The position numbers were made by a program, and so were the translations under genes. From IMG/VR virus record IMGVR_UViG_3300036407_000003, positions 1 to 42,759 of that record: 42,759 nucleotides of DNA. One strand, written 5' to 3'. The DNA is from a virus. Below are positions 22,439-30,428 of the stretch, piece by piece. Each line of letters opens with the position of its first letter. The stretch's first letter is position 1. The notes beneath the pieces are model-generated. The model made no database searches. It had not been told where the DNA came from and saw only the letters and a list, made by a program, of their open reading frames with translations.

Positions 22439-24280
22439 CTAGGCCTCTGCTTTGCGCGCCTCGCGCGGCACTTCCCTGTCGATCGTCATCCGCCAGGACG
22501 TGTCGACCACGATATCCTGATAGATATACGTCCGGCCGGTGATCTTTTTGAAGCCCAGCTCGCCAAGGCGATCGCCGAACGAACGCTGCTTCGCCGCCGT
22601 GACGCCGTTGAGGGCGCACCATTCCTCATAAAGTTTGAAGAGCGGTCCGGCTTGCATGGTCTTGCCTTCCTCGCGCGTAATGCATTGGTCGGCAAACACC
22701 CCGACATTGTCGCGATCGTTCCGATATTCCTTTGTGAAGTCGGTCACCTCTTCCGGAATGAAGCCCGTCAGCCCTGCGCCGAGGTAGGTCACCAGGCCAT
22801 CGAGCAGCCAGTTGAGGATTCCGGATCGCTCGCTGTCGAGTTTTTCAGCCAGGCGCGAGGGCGTCATGCGCTCGCCCTCTGGAATGGTGACGCCCCAAAG
22901 GACAATCAGCACACGCCGCCAGATCCCGTAGTCACTGCCCGAGATCGACGGTTTGAAATTGCCCGTCAAGATCGGCGTGAAGATCGGCTCGAATTCGAAG
23001 ATCTCCTTTTGCAGAAATCGCGCTGTCATTTTTGTGCCGCCCGAAAGCGCCTTGATCAGTTCCTCTTTCAGCGGCGCGTTGCGCGGCAATTCCTCGATCG
23101 TGGCCAAACGGGCATTGTGCAGGCGGGCAATGTCAGGGCTGGCCTGCTGGCCAGCGCGCTGCCCGTCTCCGGTGATTGTTTCCGGAGCCACGACGGTACG
23201 ATAGGTGCCGGCCATTCGTCCGAGAACCTCGACGAAAGCCGACTTGCCGTTTGCGCCGGTGCCGTAGTGATAAACCACCTTCTGTTCATCATTGCCGCCG
23301 ATCAGCAGGGCATAGGCGTGGAACACCTGCAGAAACACCTGCATGCGCCGATCGGGCTGAAGTTTGGCTAGGAACTCTGTTTCGAAAAAAGGGCACTTGG
23401 CATCGGGATCATAGTCGACGTCGGCCATCTTGGTGATCATGTCGCCACGCTGATGTGGCACGAATTCGTAATGACCAACTAGACGGTCGCTGTCGAAGCC
23501 TTCGGCCGGCGCGTCTGGATCCGGCACTCTTGAGAAAACCAGTGTCCCATTTCGCACATTGAAGCGCATGCGGTCACAGTCAAGGCGATCGGCCTCAAGC
23601 GAACGATGACTTGCCGCCTGCTGCAGCATGGCGGCCGTCTTTCCGGCATTGCCCGAGCTGATCGCGTGTTTCACCCGCTGCGCCCGTTTCGTGGCGCGTT
23701 GCTTGATCGCCTGATCGGCATTGATGATCAGCTCTTTGTCGGCTTGGCTGCGCTCTTCCGGTGTGATCTTGCGCTTGGGCTTGGCCGCTTCGAGCAGCCG
23801 TTCCTGCGCCGGCGTATAATCGATGAACTCCTTTTCGAGCTTGATCAGGTCGACCAGATTCTGCGCCATCAAACGGGCTGCCAGCTCGCCGTCGTCGCGC
23901 TGCCAGAACTTGCCTTCCCAAACCAGCCAGCCCATGCCCTGCACATAGGCAAGGTTGCCGCCGTAGTGTAGCACCAGGCGCCGGCCATTGTCGCGATCGT
24001 TAGGATCAAGCGCGGCGCACTCGCGCAGCGTCTCGATCAACATCGGATCGAGACCATCGGGCAAGCCTTCGTCGTCATCGTCGAGCGTGAGATCGTCCTG
24101 CAGATCCGGACCCGGATCATCAGGATCCGACGGCGGCGGGCCGCTCTCTTCCGCAGCTTCGGTAGCCAAGCCGCCCTCGGCTTCCTCAATTTCGCTCGCC
24201 TCGACCTTGCGCGTCCGCTTCATGGCGCGCTTGACCGAGCCGGATCCACCGGCCTCTGCTGTTTTGTCTGTCTGCCCCAT
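22439..24280 (-). CDS. P4/D5-type primase-helicase (SF3 helicase)
   Basis: The protein has 613 residues. The first 75 form an acidic, disordered tail. Residues about 80-300 form a D5_N-type domain. The C-terminal part is an SF3 helicase: Walker A YGTGANGKSAF (339-349), Walker B RLATIEELP (391-399), and a sensor/C-motif strand FTPILTGNFKPSI near 435 followed by GIWRRVLIVLW. These enzymes assemble as rings at the phage origin and unwind DNA. The primase half is a separate gene upstream (24578). Ribosome binding site AGGGG lies before the ATG. Repeats that could be its binding sites lie 0.5 kb downstream. Confidence 0.93.
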   Translation of the reverse strand: MGQTDKTAEAGGSGSVKRAMKRTRKVEASEIEEAEGGLATEAAEESGPPPSDPDDPGPDLQDDLTLDDDDEGLPDGLDPMLIETLRECAALDPNDRDNGRRLVLHYGGNLAYVQGMGWLVWEGKFWQRDDGELAARLMAQNLVDLIKLEKEFIDYTPAQERLLEAAKPKRKITPEERSQADKELIINADQAIKQRATKRAQRVKHAISSGNAGKTAAMLQQAASHRSLEADRLDCDRMRFNVRNGTLVFSRVPDPDAPAEGFDSDRLVGHYEFVPHQRGDMITKMADVDYDPDAKCPFFETEFLAKLQPDRRMQVFLQVFHAYALLIGGNDEQKVVYHYGTGANGKSAFVEVLGRMAGTYRTVVAPETITGDGQRAGQQASPDIARLHNARLATIEELPRNAPLKEELIKALSGGTKMTARFLQKEIFEFEPIFTPILTGNFKPSISGSDYGIWRRVLIVLWGVTIPEGERMTPSRLAEKLDSERSGILNWLLDGLVTYLGAGLTGFIPEEVTDFTKEYRNDRDNVGVFADQCITREEGKTMQAGPLFKLYEEWCALNGVTAAKQRSFGDRLGELGFKKITGRTYIYQDIVVDTSWRMTIDREVPREARKAEA

Positions 24281-24305
24281 TTGCCCCTTGGTCCCCTAGT
24301 CTGAA

Positions 24306-24581
24306 TTATTCGCCGTCGTGTTCGATGAATTGCTGGTGTGGATTGTCATCCGGGCCGTCCAGATACATCCAATAATGAGCCTCGACGGCCTGCCTGACTT
24401 GAGCATCGTCAAGGTTGAAAACCTCACCGACCTTGCGCACCGAGTGGCGGTAAGGCGGGTTGAACATCGTCCAGATCTGGATTGCCAAGGCGACGGAATT
24501 GATATCCGGGTGGCCTTCGTCCTGGTCCCATTCGTCCGGGAACACCACGCCGGCATACGGCCGGGAATTCAGTTCGCTCAT
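24306..24581 (-). CDS. small hypothetical protein between primase and helicase (91 aa)
   Basis: The ATG at 24581 overlaps the primase stop (ATGA). The 91 residues contain a helix-turn-helix-like stretch: NPPYRHSVRKVGEVFNLDDAQVRQAVEAHYWM, in which a turn between EVFNLDD and AQVRQAVEAHY could form an HTH-type contact. The end is acidic (DGPDDNPHQQFIEHDGE). Small proteins in this slot recur in related prophages; the role is unknown, perhaps a helicase loader or accessory DNA-binding factor. Confidence 0.65.
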   Translation of the reverse strand: MSELNSRPYAGVVFPDEWDQDEGHPDINSVALAIQIWTMFNPPYRHSVRKVGEVFNLDDAQVRQAVEAHYWMYLDGPDDNPHQQFIEHDGE

Positions 24582-25756
24582 TCTCTTACCCTCACAAGAT
24601 CATTGAGATCGCCCCCGCCTTCGGGCGGTTCGACAAAAGCCGTCTCAAGCTTGGGGAGATCTGGATTGGTTTCTCGCGCACGCCGGCGCAGGATCTGGGC
24701 GCGCAACAGTCCCCGGATCAGCTTTTCGTTGGTGTTGCGCTCGGCCTTTTCGGTTTCGCCGAGATAGATCAGCTCGGCGCACCAGTCGGGCGGCTGCCAG
24801 CAGTCGAGATCGTCGAGATCGGGCAGATCCTGCCGCAGTTTGCCGTCATCATCGCGCCGCGCCCGGCCGACCATGTTGCCGACGTCGACACCGGCCCAAT
24901 AGGCAGTTTCGGGTTCGAAGTTGTGCGCTAGGGCGGTGAGCGTGGTTTCGATGCCCTCACCCATGACGATGCGACCCGCATCTGCCGGCGTAAAGAGCCG
25001 GATGGCGCCACCCTGCTTGATCCCCCAAGCCTTCTTGGTTTCGAGATCTTTGCCGGTGTCGGGATGCTTGAGCTGCAGCCGGCCCTTTGGGCTTTCAAGA
25101 TCCAACCAGGTGCGATGCACGGCGCCGAAGCGGCCGTCAGCCATCTGGATCGGCGCGAGCATCGCCGGCACTTTTGCGAGCTGCACCCATGGCCCGGTCG
25201 TGGTGCGATCCATATAAGGCAGGGCATCATGCTGACCGAGGCGGATCTGGTTGAAAACCAGCATTAGATCCGAGGTTAGAACGCCGCGGATCCGCAGATA
25301 TTCCAGCACGAGCAGGCGGGCCGGATCTTTCGATCGCGCCTGCCAGATCTCGTAACCTTCTTTGCGGGCCTTCTGTCGATAGCGCTCGGCCTCGGCCGCA
25401 CGCTGCGCCTCGGCCGCTTCGTTTTCGCGCCGGATCTCCGCCGCCCGTTCGGGGTCGAACGGCGCGTCGGCCTTGCGGCCGGTGATGATCTCGCATGCCG
25501 GCGTGAAGTCGACGCCTTGCGTCAGCATGACCAGCTTGATCACGCCCTCGCCGGCGATATCGCATTGCCGACAGCGGAACAGGTTTTTCTTGGTATGGAT
25601 GGAGAACCTGTCGGTGCCACCACAGCCCGGCATCGGGCATGGCCCGGCGCGATCGAGACCGGGCGAGAGTTTCCACCCTTGCCGCTTGGCCCAGCTCTCG
25701 CACGACGTCTGCAGCGCTTCATCCCGCAGGGCGACCAGGTGATCGGGGAGGGTCAT
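24578..25756 (-). CDS. Toprim-domain DNA primase with zinc finger
   Basis: This 392-residue protein has an N-terminal CHC2-like zinc finger with Cys at 40, 45, 62 and 65 (PCPMPGCGGTDR...FRCRQC). A helical charged linker (EIRRENEAAEAQRAAEAERYRQKARKEGYEIW) follows. The C-terminal Toprim domain shows RIVMGEGIETTLTAL near residue 265 and YWAGVDVGN. The catalytic Glu in MGEGIET is visible. It would prime DNA synthesis for the helicase encoded downstream, the two being separate pieces of a P4-alpha-like activity. ATGA overlaps join it to the methyltransferase upstream and the 91-aa gene downstream. Confidence 0.92.
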   Translation of the reverse strand: MTLPDHLVALRDEALQTSCESWAKRQGWKLSPGLDRAGPCPMPGCGGTDRFSIHTKKNLFRCRQCDIAGEGVIKLVMLTQGVDFTPACEIITGRKADAPFDPERAAEIRRENEAAEAQRAAEAERYRQKARKEGYEIWQARSKDPARLLVLEYLRIRGVLTSDLMLVFNQIRLGQHDALPYMDRTTTGPWVQLAKVPAMLAPIQMADGRFGAVHRTWLDLESPKGRLQLKHPDTGKDLETKKAWGIKQGGAIRLFTPADAGRIVMGEGIETTLTALAHNFEPETAYWAGVDVGNMVGRARRDDDGKLRQDLPDLDDLDCWQPPDWCAELIYLGETEKAERNTNEKLIRGLLRAQILRRRARETNPDLPKLETAFVEPPEGGGDLNDLVRVRE

Positions 25757-26622
25757 GCTACACCTTCCAACAGCGTGAGCTGCGAGCGTTCAGCTTTGAG
25801 GCGCGAGGCGCAGTGCGGGTTGATCCAGATAACCTCGATGCGGTCCAACGCCCCATCAGCGTGAGCAGCGATTTCGAACCGGTCCCAGCCTATCAAGCGC
25901 CGGTCGTATGTGTCGCTTGGGTAGCCGGATAGGACCACTGAGGCCTTGCAGTCGGCGATGCGATCAAGCAGCTCAGCATGCTGCTCGCCCGTCAGTTCGT
26001 GGGCGTAGGCGTGAAAGGATTTGCCACCTCGCCGCTTCTGCGACCGAGTTTCGGTGACATAAGGCGGATCAAGGTAGATCAAGGCGTCAGCCTCGTCGTA
26101 TCGATCTATGACCTGAAGCGCCGGCCGGTTCTCAATCAAGACACCCTGCAAGCGCTCAGTGACCGCAGCGAGAGCCCCCGGCAACGTCGGCCAATCGCCG
26201 GCCGGCAGAGCGCCCCCACGATTGACTAAGCTGGCGCGAAAGCCGGTGCTTTTTTGGCTGATCGCCGAACTGGATCCGTGACCCATATAGGAACGCACAA
26301 CTAGCCGCCGCGCGCGCTCGACCGACCCGTCAGCCGTCACGAATGCGGCATCATATTCCTCACGTGAAAAGGGCGTGAGGCTAACCAAGCGCTGAAGTTC
26401 GGCAGCACTGACAGGATCTCGCAGCACGCGGAACAGGTTTACCACCTCACCGTCGAGATCGTTATAGCACTCACCAACCGCCCGGCGCTTGCGCAGCAAC
26501 ACCGAGGCGGCCCCGCCGAAAGGCTCGACGTAAAGACGGTGAGCGGGAAAGTGGCTGATTATCCAGGGAGCAAGGCGCCACTTACCGCCGAGGTAACGCA
26601 GAACTGGGCGAGTCACATTCAT
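25753..26622 (-). CDS. D12-class DNA adenine methyltransferase (Dam-like)
   Basis: The 289 residues show D12 motifs: X/I region LRYLGGKWRLAPWI (8-21) and YVEPFGGAASVLL (31-43), motif IV DPPY at 185-188 inside LIYLDPPYVT, and a central NDLDGEVVNLFRVLRD. It transfers a methyl group from S-adenosylmethionine to the N6 of adenine. In a phage it may protect DNA from restriction or control replication and transcription timing; GATC is the usual but unproved site. ATGA overlap to both neighbours places it in the replication operon. Confidence 0.93.
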   Translation of the reverse strand: MNVTRPVLRYLGGKWRLAPWIISHFPAHRLYVEPFGGAASVLLRKRRAVGECYNDLDGEVVNLFRVLRDPVSAAELQRLVSLTPFSREEYDAAFVTADGSVERARRLVVRSYMGHGSSSAISQKSTGFRASLVNRGGALPAGDWPTLPGALAAVTERLQGVLIENRPALQVIDRYDEADALIYLDPPYVTETRSQKRRGGKSFHAYAHELTGEQHAELLDRIADCKASVVLSGYPSDTYDRRLIGWDRFEIAAHADGALDRIEVIWINPHCASRLKAERSQLTLLEGVA

Positions 26623-27101
26623 GTCGCGATCGCCTCTCTGAAAAACCCATCTTCCTGCAGCTGCCGTAGCAGGCGCCGGGCTTGCTTCTGCGCCGAGCTG
26701 TCAATCGCGTCGGTGCCGGCGATCTCGACGATTGAGCCCTCCTCGCTGTAGATCGCGCGCTGCGCCTGGTCGAAAGCCGAGCTAGGCTCGAAAAGGTAGA
26801 TCTCCTGCGCTTCAAGCTCGGCGAGCAGGTAAAAGACAATCAGCCCGAACTTGGCGCAGGCCGTTTCGCTGTCGAGGTATGGCTTAATTGCCCGGTCATA
26901 GGCCGACCAAGAGCGCCGGGCGATCTTTACCCGCTCCCGATCGGCGCGGCCGTCGAGCAGATCCAGCTCGGCCGCCTTGAGCCAAGCTAGCACCTGCTGC
27001 GCTTCCGGATCCTGCCGATCCACGGCGCCGAAGTGCACAACCGACGATAGCATCCGAACCGGCAGCAGCGCCTCGGTAATCTGGCGATCGCTGCGATACA
27101 T
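26619..27101 (-). CDS. hypothetical helical phage protein (160 aa)
   Basis: The start at 27101 overlaps the stop codon of the TSCPD remnant (TGATG), so it was coupled to that gene. The 160 residues, MYRSDRQITEALLPVRMLSSVVHFGAV..., are mostly helical with DLLDGRADRERVKIARRSWSAYDRAIKPYLDSETACAKFGLIVFYLLAELEAQEIYLFEP. Because the frame runs open through the damaged upstream region, a gene finder may call one 400-aa protein from 27821; that would be wrong. No family recognised. Confidence 0.65.
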   Translation of the reverse strand: MYRSDRQITEALLPVRMLSSVVHFGAVDRQDPEAQQVLAWLKAAELDLLDGRADRERVKIARRSWSAYDRAIKPYLDSETACAKFGLIVFYLLAELEAQEIYLFEPSSAFDQAQRAIYSEEGSIVEIAGTDAIDSSAQKQARRLLRQLQEDGFFREAIAT

Positions 27102-27358
27102 CAGAGGGCGCCTTCCACAAGGGCTTGCGCCTCGATATCGACCAGAGCATCGAGCAGCGTCCCGGCAGGCGATTGGGCAACCTCGACGATCCGACCGAGG
27201 TGGTTGATTTCGCCGCGCGACATGGCGCTGCTCAATTCGGTCAGCGTGGCGCCTCGCTGCAGCGCTATCGAGACAATGATGCCGATATCGTGCCAGAGGC
27301 CGATCGAGCGCTCGCTGCGCCGGTTCTCGCAGTTGACGAACACTTCGCCGATCCGCCA
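27101..27358 (-). pseudogene. C-terminal fragment of a TSCPD-domain protein
   Basis: The frame ending at 27101 reads WRIGEVFVNCENRRSERSIGLWHDIGIIVSIALQRGATLTELSSAM..., then GRIVEVAQSPAGTLLDALVDIEAQ. The R.GEVFVN...SE....HD.....S.ALQ.G..L..L...M pattern is the C-terminal half of the TSCPD-type proteins common in rhizobial prophages (related to a ribonucleotide reductase accessory domain). The N-terminal half (about 40 residues with its start codon) is missing; sequence before 27358 belongs to something else. It could still be translated from the GTG at 27343, but as a truncated protein. Confidence 0.6.
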
Positions 27359-27372
27359 TGCTGGGCAGCCGA

Positions 27373-27540
27373 CAGGTGCGGCACCACCAACCCATGCGCA
27401 TCACGCGCAGCGGTGATCGTGTTGAACGGTGTGTCGAGCCCTTGCCCACGGAACCAGTCGCCGCCATGGTTGCAAGTGACGACGAAAGGCTTGGCCGCGC
27501 GCATGACATAGCGCTCGATTCCGCGCTCCAAAGTATACCC
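27373..27540 (-). pseudogene. internal fragment of a C5-cytosine DNA methyltransferase
   Basis: In one frame, 27540 to 27373 reads TLERGIERYVMRAAKPFVVT and then CNHGGDWFRGQGLDTPFNTITAARDAHGLVVP. This closely follows the region of Dcm-type phage methyltransferases just before the target-recognition part (a run such as IxRYVxxAxxPFxV.cNHGG...R....P..T.TAARDAHGLV). There is no start codon, catalytic PCQ motif, N-terminus or C-terminus nearby. About 55 residues of what should be 350 or more remain, so a methyltransferase gene has been deleted at both ends. Confidence 0.6.
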
Positions 27541-27554
27541 AGCGGCCCCTCGCT

Positions 27555-27821
27555 TTCACTGCTCACCACGATGTCGAGATAGATCACCGCATCAGCCAAT
27601 TCGTCGGCGAGATCGGCGAGCAGTTGATCGCGGCTTCGGGTGTTGCCAAGCTGGCCGTCGCGATCGCGGTTGAGCTTTTTGACAACGTTGAGGGCCTCGC
27701 CGACTTCGCCACCAGTGGCGATAACCCAGTCGGCCAGGCTCCACTCATTGAGCCCGGTTTTATGCCAGCGCAGGCACCTGGTTGAATTCACGGCACGCAA
27801 CGCCTCAAACGTCAGCTTCAT
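27555..27821 (-). pseudogene. N-terminal fragment of MazG-like pyrophosphohydrolase
   Basis: From the ATG at 27821, MKLTFEALRAVNSTRCLRWHKTGLNEWSLADWVIATGGEVGEALNVVKKLNR... ELADAVIYLDIVV follows the MazG-like pattern: W.....WS..DW..A..GE.GE..N..KK, then L..ELAD...YLD. These are the metal- and nucleotide-binding parts. Full-length homologues continue for about 30 residues with a GIDL..A...KFN..SE.mGF-type helix, which is absent here; the frame instead runs into the methyltransferase fragment. MazG-type enzymes hydrolyse nucleoside triphosphates. It overlaps the 80-aa gene by ATGA. Confidence 0.65.
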
Positions 27822-28060
27822 CTGCCCACCTCGATTGGAACCACGCGCCGGTTGTAGAAATCCGGCCCGCCATCGGCGCGCGTGGTCAGGGCTCGGAATT
27901 GTTCAATTGCAGCCTCAAGAGCTGGCAGCGTGGCCGCGTCATAAACGGCGATCATCAGGCCGCCCGTAGTGGCGACTTCCAACTGATGCGAACCGTTAGG
28001 ATCCAGCACACAGCGGGCGACAATCTCACCAGGGCGATAGCGCGGAGGCGGGCGGGTCAT
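27818..28060 (-). CDS. small hypothetical protein (80 aa)
   Basis: MTRPPPRYRPGEIVARCVLDPNGSHQLEVATTGGLMIAVYDAATLPALEAAIEQFRALTTRADGG is a compact alpha/beta protein of 80 residues. It is coupled to the methyltransferase upstream (ATGA at 28057-28060) and to the MazG fragment downstream (ATGA). No family is recognised. Its place inside the early operon suggests a nucleotide- or DNA-metabolism accessory role, which is a guess. Confidence 0.6.
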   Translation of the reverse strand: MTRPPPRYRPGEIVARCVLDPNGSHQLEVATTGGLMIAVYDAATLPALEAAIEQFRALTTRADGGPDFYNRRVVPIEVGR

Positions 28061-29454
28061 TTGGCAGCCCGCCGACGATTGGCCTCGGCCACGGCCTCGC
28101 GCTGCCGATCGCGGCTGGCGATGCCCAGTTTCTTGCGGCGCTTCTTTACCTGGTCGCGGGTCAGTCCGGTGCGTTGCATCTGGTTGGCGAGCGAAGCTTT
28201 CTCGGCATCGCAGGCGCGCAGAATGTCGTCGATCTGGTCAGGGGTGAGGGGCGCAGGCTCACTGATTGGCGCCGCACCATCTTCATCTTCCCAGTCGAGC
28301 GGATCGCGAAATTGCGCATCACTGGTGACCTGGTGGATGGGGGCGACGTTTTCAGTCACTGCGGTTAACCTGCGGCCGTCGCTGGCCTGATCTTGCTCCG
28401 GAGCCTCATAACCCCAGCGAACCCAGCCCGGCCGCGCCACGCGAGCATTCAGCTCGATCTTGGGCAGCGTCGGGAAATAGGCCTCGATAATCTCATAGAA
28501 TTTTTCGGGCTTGGCCGAGTGTACGCCCACGGGCGCCTCGATCGAGCTGTCGAACTGCTCACCCATTGCTGGCGCCGGGATCTTGCCGCGCGTGCCGATC
28601 AGCAGGTGTTCATGGCGATTGCGGTTCCAGTAGCCGGTGCCGATCTGGTCTTTCCGCCAGTCAAAGTTCGACTTGTACGCAAAGCCCCACGCAGCCATCA
28701 CCTCCAGAGCTTGCGGCAGCATGGGCACCGTGGCCCAAAGAAACAGCACGCAATCGTCGGCGGCGAGCGAGCCGACGTCGCGGCTCTTGATCGCCTCCAG
28801 CGCCGAGGTCGGATAGTGATTGTCGGCCGCCCGATCCATGCCGGTTTCGTCCGAATAGGCCTCGAACTTCCATTCCGGATCCGCGTAGATGACGCCGAAC
28901 CGCGCTTCCGGCAGCGCCATCTGCTTGGCGCCCAGCTCGATCTCGCGCGCTCGGCGCCGCGATTTCTTCTCTGCGGTCGACAGATCCTTGAGCGGGTTCA
29001 CCACCACGGCGCCACCTGCTAGGATTTTTTCGCGCGCCGAGAGCAGCGCCGCCTCGAAAGCCGTCTCGGCCACGGCCGCGAACTTCTGCGATCGGGTCGA
29101 GAGCTTTTTGCTAATGCCGGCTTCCTTGAGTGTCACCCGTTGCGGTCGCACCACCTCGACGGTTTCGGCTTCCTCTTCCGGCGCCTCTTCCCCTTCGTCG
29201 AGGTTCGAGCGGGTTGGCCGGCCTATGCCGAGCTGCCCGGTTTCGTGTGCACTGCGCAGCAGCTCGCCCAGCCGGCGTTCGGCGCGCATGATGATCTCGG
29301 TGGCGTCGGCGATGATCGTGCGATCGTTAGCCTGCTGCCCATAGAGGCGGATCCGCTCGGCATGATCACGAACGTCTTTGACTTCGTCGACCTTGACCGC
29401 CTCGGCGAGCGCCTCTTTGGCAACAGAGAAAAGCGCCAGCTCGGTGCTGCTCAT
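28057..29454 (-). CDS. MT-A70 family adenine methyltransferase with N-terminal extension
   Basis: The start at 29454 overlaps the CII-like gene (ATGA). The 465 residues contain a helical N-terminal region (about 1-180) with an acidic low-complexity stretch at 84-103 and a basic KKSRRRAR. The MT-A70 catalytic domain then begins around 185: FGVIYADPEWKFEAYS, in which the usual DPPW is DPEW (192-195), followed by DCVLFLWATVPMLPQALEVMAAWGF and HEHLLIGTRGKIPAP. A C-terminal helix-turn-helix-like tail (LTRDQVKKRRKKLGI) follows. It probably methylates phage or host DNA adenine. Confidence 0.87.
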   Translation of the reverse strand: MSSTELALFSVAKEALAEAVKVDEVKDVRDHAERIRLYGQQANDRTIIADATEIIMRAERRLGELLRSAHETGQLGIGRPTRSNLDEGEEAPEEEAETVEVVRPQRVTLKEAGISKKLSTRSQKFAAVAETAFEAALLSAREKILAGGAVVVNPLKDLSTAEKKSRRRAREIELGAKQMALPEARFGVIYADPEWKFEAYSDETGMDRAADNHYPTSALEAIKSRDVGSLAADDCVLFLWATVPMLPQALEVMAAWGFAYKSNFDWRKDQIGTGYWNRNRHEHLLIGTRGKIPAPAMGEQFDSSIEAPVGVHSAKPEKFYEIIEAYFPTLPKIELNARVARPGWVRWGYEAPEQDQASDGRRLTAVTENVAPIHQVTSDAQFRDPLDWEDEDGAAPISEPAPLTPDQIDDILRACDAEKASLANQMQRTGLTRDQVKKRRKKLGIASRDRQREAVAEANRRRAAK

Positions 29455-29936
29455 ACCTCTGCCTCCGCTTCGATCTGCACCTGCAGCTTGAGGGCGGCGA
29501 GCTTCGCCAGCGCTTCGTCGATTTCGCGCCCGATATGCGTGGCGTCGTCGGCACACAGCTTCCCATCGCCGAGCCGGTCGGCAAGGGCGACGAAAACTTC
29601 GCTGGTTTCCTTGAGGGCGCCGGCCGTGACCATGCCAAGTGCAGTGCCCGAGCGGACAACATGCGGCACCGGCACCAGGAGGTGCCCAGAAAGCCGGGCC
29701 AACTCTTTGGTTAGAACCGGCTGTTCGCATTCGCTTTCGAGGTCAGCCAGCACATCAACCGGCATGAACCTGTCGGAATGGTCAGCATGGGCCGAGCCAT
29801 AGCGGCTGATGCTCTGATGATCGCCGCGCGTGACCGCAGCAGCCGCAACGGGACCGCCTGCAGCATTCACCAGCTGGCGGGTTGCGGCTTTTAGAGCCTG
29901 ATAGTCACGGTCGGGAAGCTGCCGGCCTTTACCCAT
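29451..29936 (-). CDS. phage CII-like regulatory protein
   Basis: The start at 29936 (MGKGRQLPDRDYQALKAATRQLVNAAGG) is better than earlier in-frame starts because AAAGGTG is near. The 161 residues contain a helix-turn-helix-like part: LKAATRQLVNAAGGPVAAAAVTRGDHQSISRYGS..., then FMPVDVLADLESECEQPVLTKELARLSG. This is the pattern of the phage regulatory CII family in proteobacterial prophages. A C-terminal helix with LGDGKLCADDATHIGREIDEALAKLAALK follows. It likely balances lysis and lysogeny by activating transcription. Coupled to the MT-A70 gene. Confidence 0.7.
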   Translation of the reverse strand: MGKGRQLPDRDYQALKAATRQLVNAAGGPVAAAAVTRGDHQSISRYGSAHADHSDRFMPVDVLADLESECEQPVLTKELARLSGHLLVPVPHVVRSGTALGMVTAGALKETSEVFVALADRLGDGKLCADDATHIGREIDEALAKLAALKLQVQIEAEAEV

Positions 29937-30204
29937 GGCGCAGCACCTTTCGTTCTGCGCCATGACAGCCACACAAAGGCCATGACACAACACCGGCATG
30001 AACAGATTTTCGGACTATCGACCCAGCCGAGCGATGATCGAGGCCCTGCGCGACGTTCGGGCGGCGAGAGAAAGGCTGGCGCGCGAAGAGGGACACGCGC
30101 GCCAGCCAGTTGCCCGCACCGAGGGAGGAGTTGCCGAGCCCGAGGGAGGTCAGGACGAACACGGCGTTTGCAGGTGCGGGAGTGGGGGAAATTGAAAGGG
30201 TCAA
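29929..30204 (-). CDS. weak ORF filling the gap between CII-like and 75-aa genes
   Basis: A TTG at 30204 overlaps the stop of the 75-aa gene (TTGA), and the frame ends at 29929, overlapping the CII-like start by 8 bp. This tight fit is the main support. The 91 residues are rich in Ser/Leu/Pro/Arg without recognisable domain structure, and a 66-codon plus-strand frame (29998-30195) is about equally credible. Both run across a 12-bp hairpin and two 10-bp direct repeats, so the 264-bp gap may instead be regulatory. I list it at low confidence. Confidence 0.25.
   Translation of the reverse strand: MTLSISPTPAPANAVFVLTSLGLGNSSLGAGNWLARVSLFARQPFSRRPNVAQGLDHRSAGSIVRKSVHAGVVSWPLCGCHGAERKVLRHG
30074..30149. 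repeat. 12-bp inverted repeat and 21-bp-spaced direct repeats
   Basis: GGCTGGCGCGCG (30074-30085) and CGCGCGCCAGCC (30096-30107) form a perfect 12-bp stem with a 10-nt loop. Right beside it CCGAGGGAGG occurs twice, at 30119-30128 and 30140-30149, exactly 21 bp (two helical turns) apart, with a related GCCGAG between them. This looks like a regulatory site in the immunity region, for example for the CII-like protein just downstream, or an attenuator. Confidence 0.5.
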
Positions 30205-30428
30205 AGCGACACCTCTTGAGCAATCAGGGCGTCGATCTCGCGCTCGGCGCGGCTCTGACGCTTGGGCCAGTGCGCAGTGCGGCGCAGCTCGCGCGTAAAC
30301 TGGGCGCGCTTTTTCGCCAGCAGATCCGCTATTGCTGCGTCCTCGATGGCCACACGGTTGAGCGCATCTTCACGACGCTTGCGGGCAGCTTCGATCTTGA
30401 TCGTGAGCAGGTCGCGAGCGCCGTTCAT
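30201..30428 (-). CDS. small coiled-coil-like protein (75 aa)
   Basis: The ATG at 30428 overlaps the stop of the 146-aa gene (ATGA). The 75 residues, MNGARDLLTIKIEAARKRREDALNRVAIEDAAIADLLAKKRAQFTREL and onward, form an almost continuous charged helix with a heptad-like pattern and a basic middle. It is probably a dimeric coiled coil or DNA-associated protein. It is part of the leftward early operon behind cro. No family recognised. Confidence 0.65.
   Translation of the reverse strand: MNGARDLLTIKIEAARKRREDALNRVAIEDAAIADLLAKKRAQFTRELRRTAHWPKRQSRAEREIDALIAQEVSL

Noticed and set aside
26619-27821. A single 400-aa protein running from the MazG start to 26619.
   Set aside because: Residues after about 89 switch into frames of other genes (methyltransferase, TSCPD) and become Arg/Ser/Cys-rich; the real downstream gene starts at 27101.
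29998-30195. A 65-aa plus-strand ORF opposite the early operon.
   Set aside because: No ribosome binding site, in a region with a strong hairpin and repeats; the opposing frame is equally weak, so neither is called with confidence.
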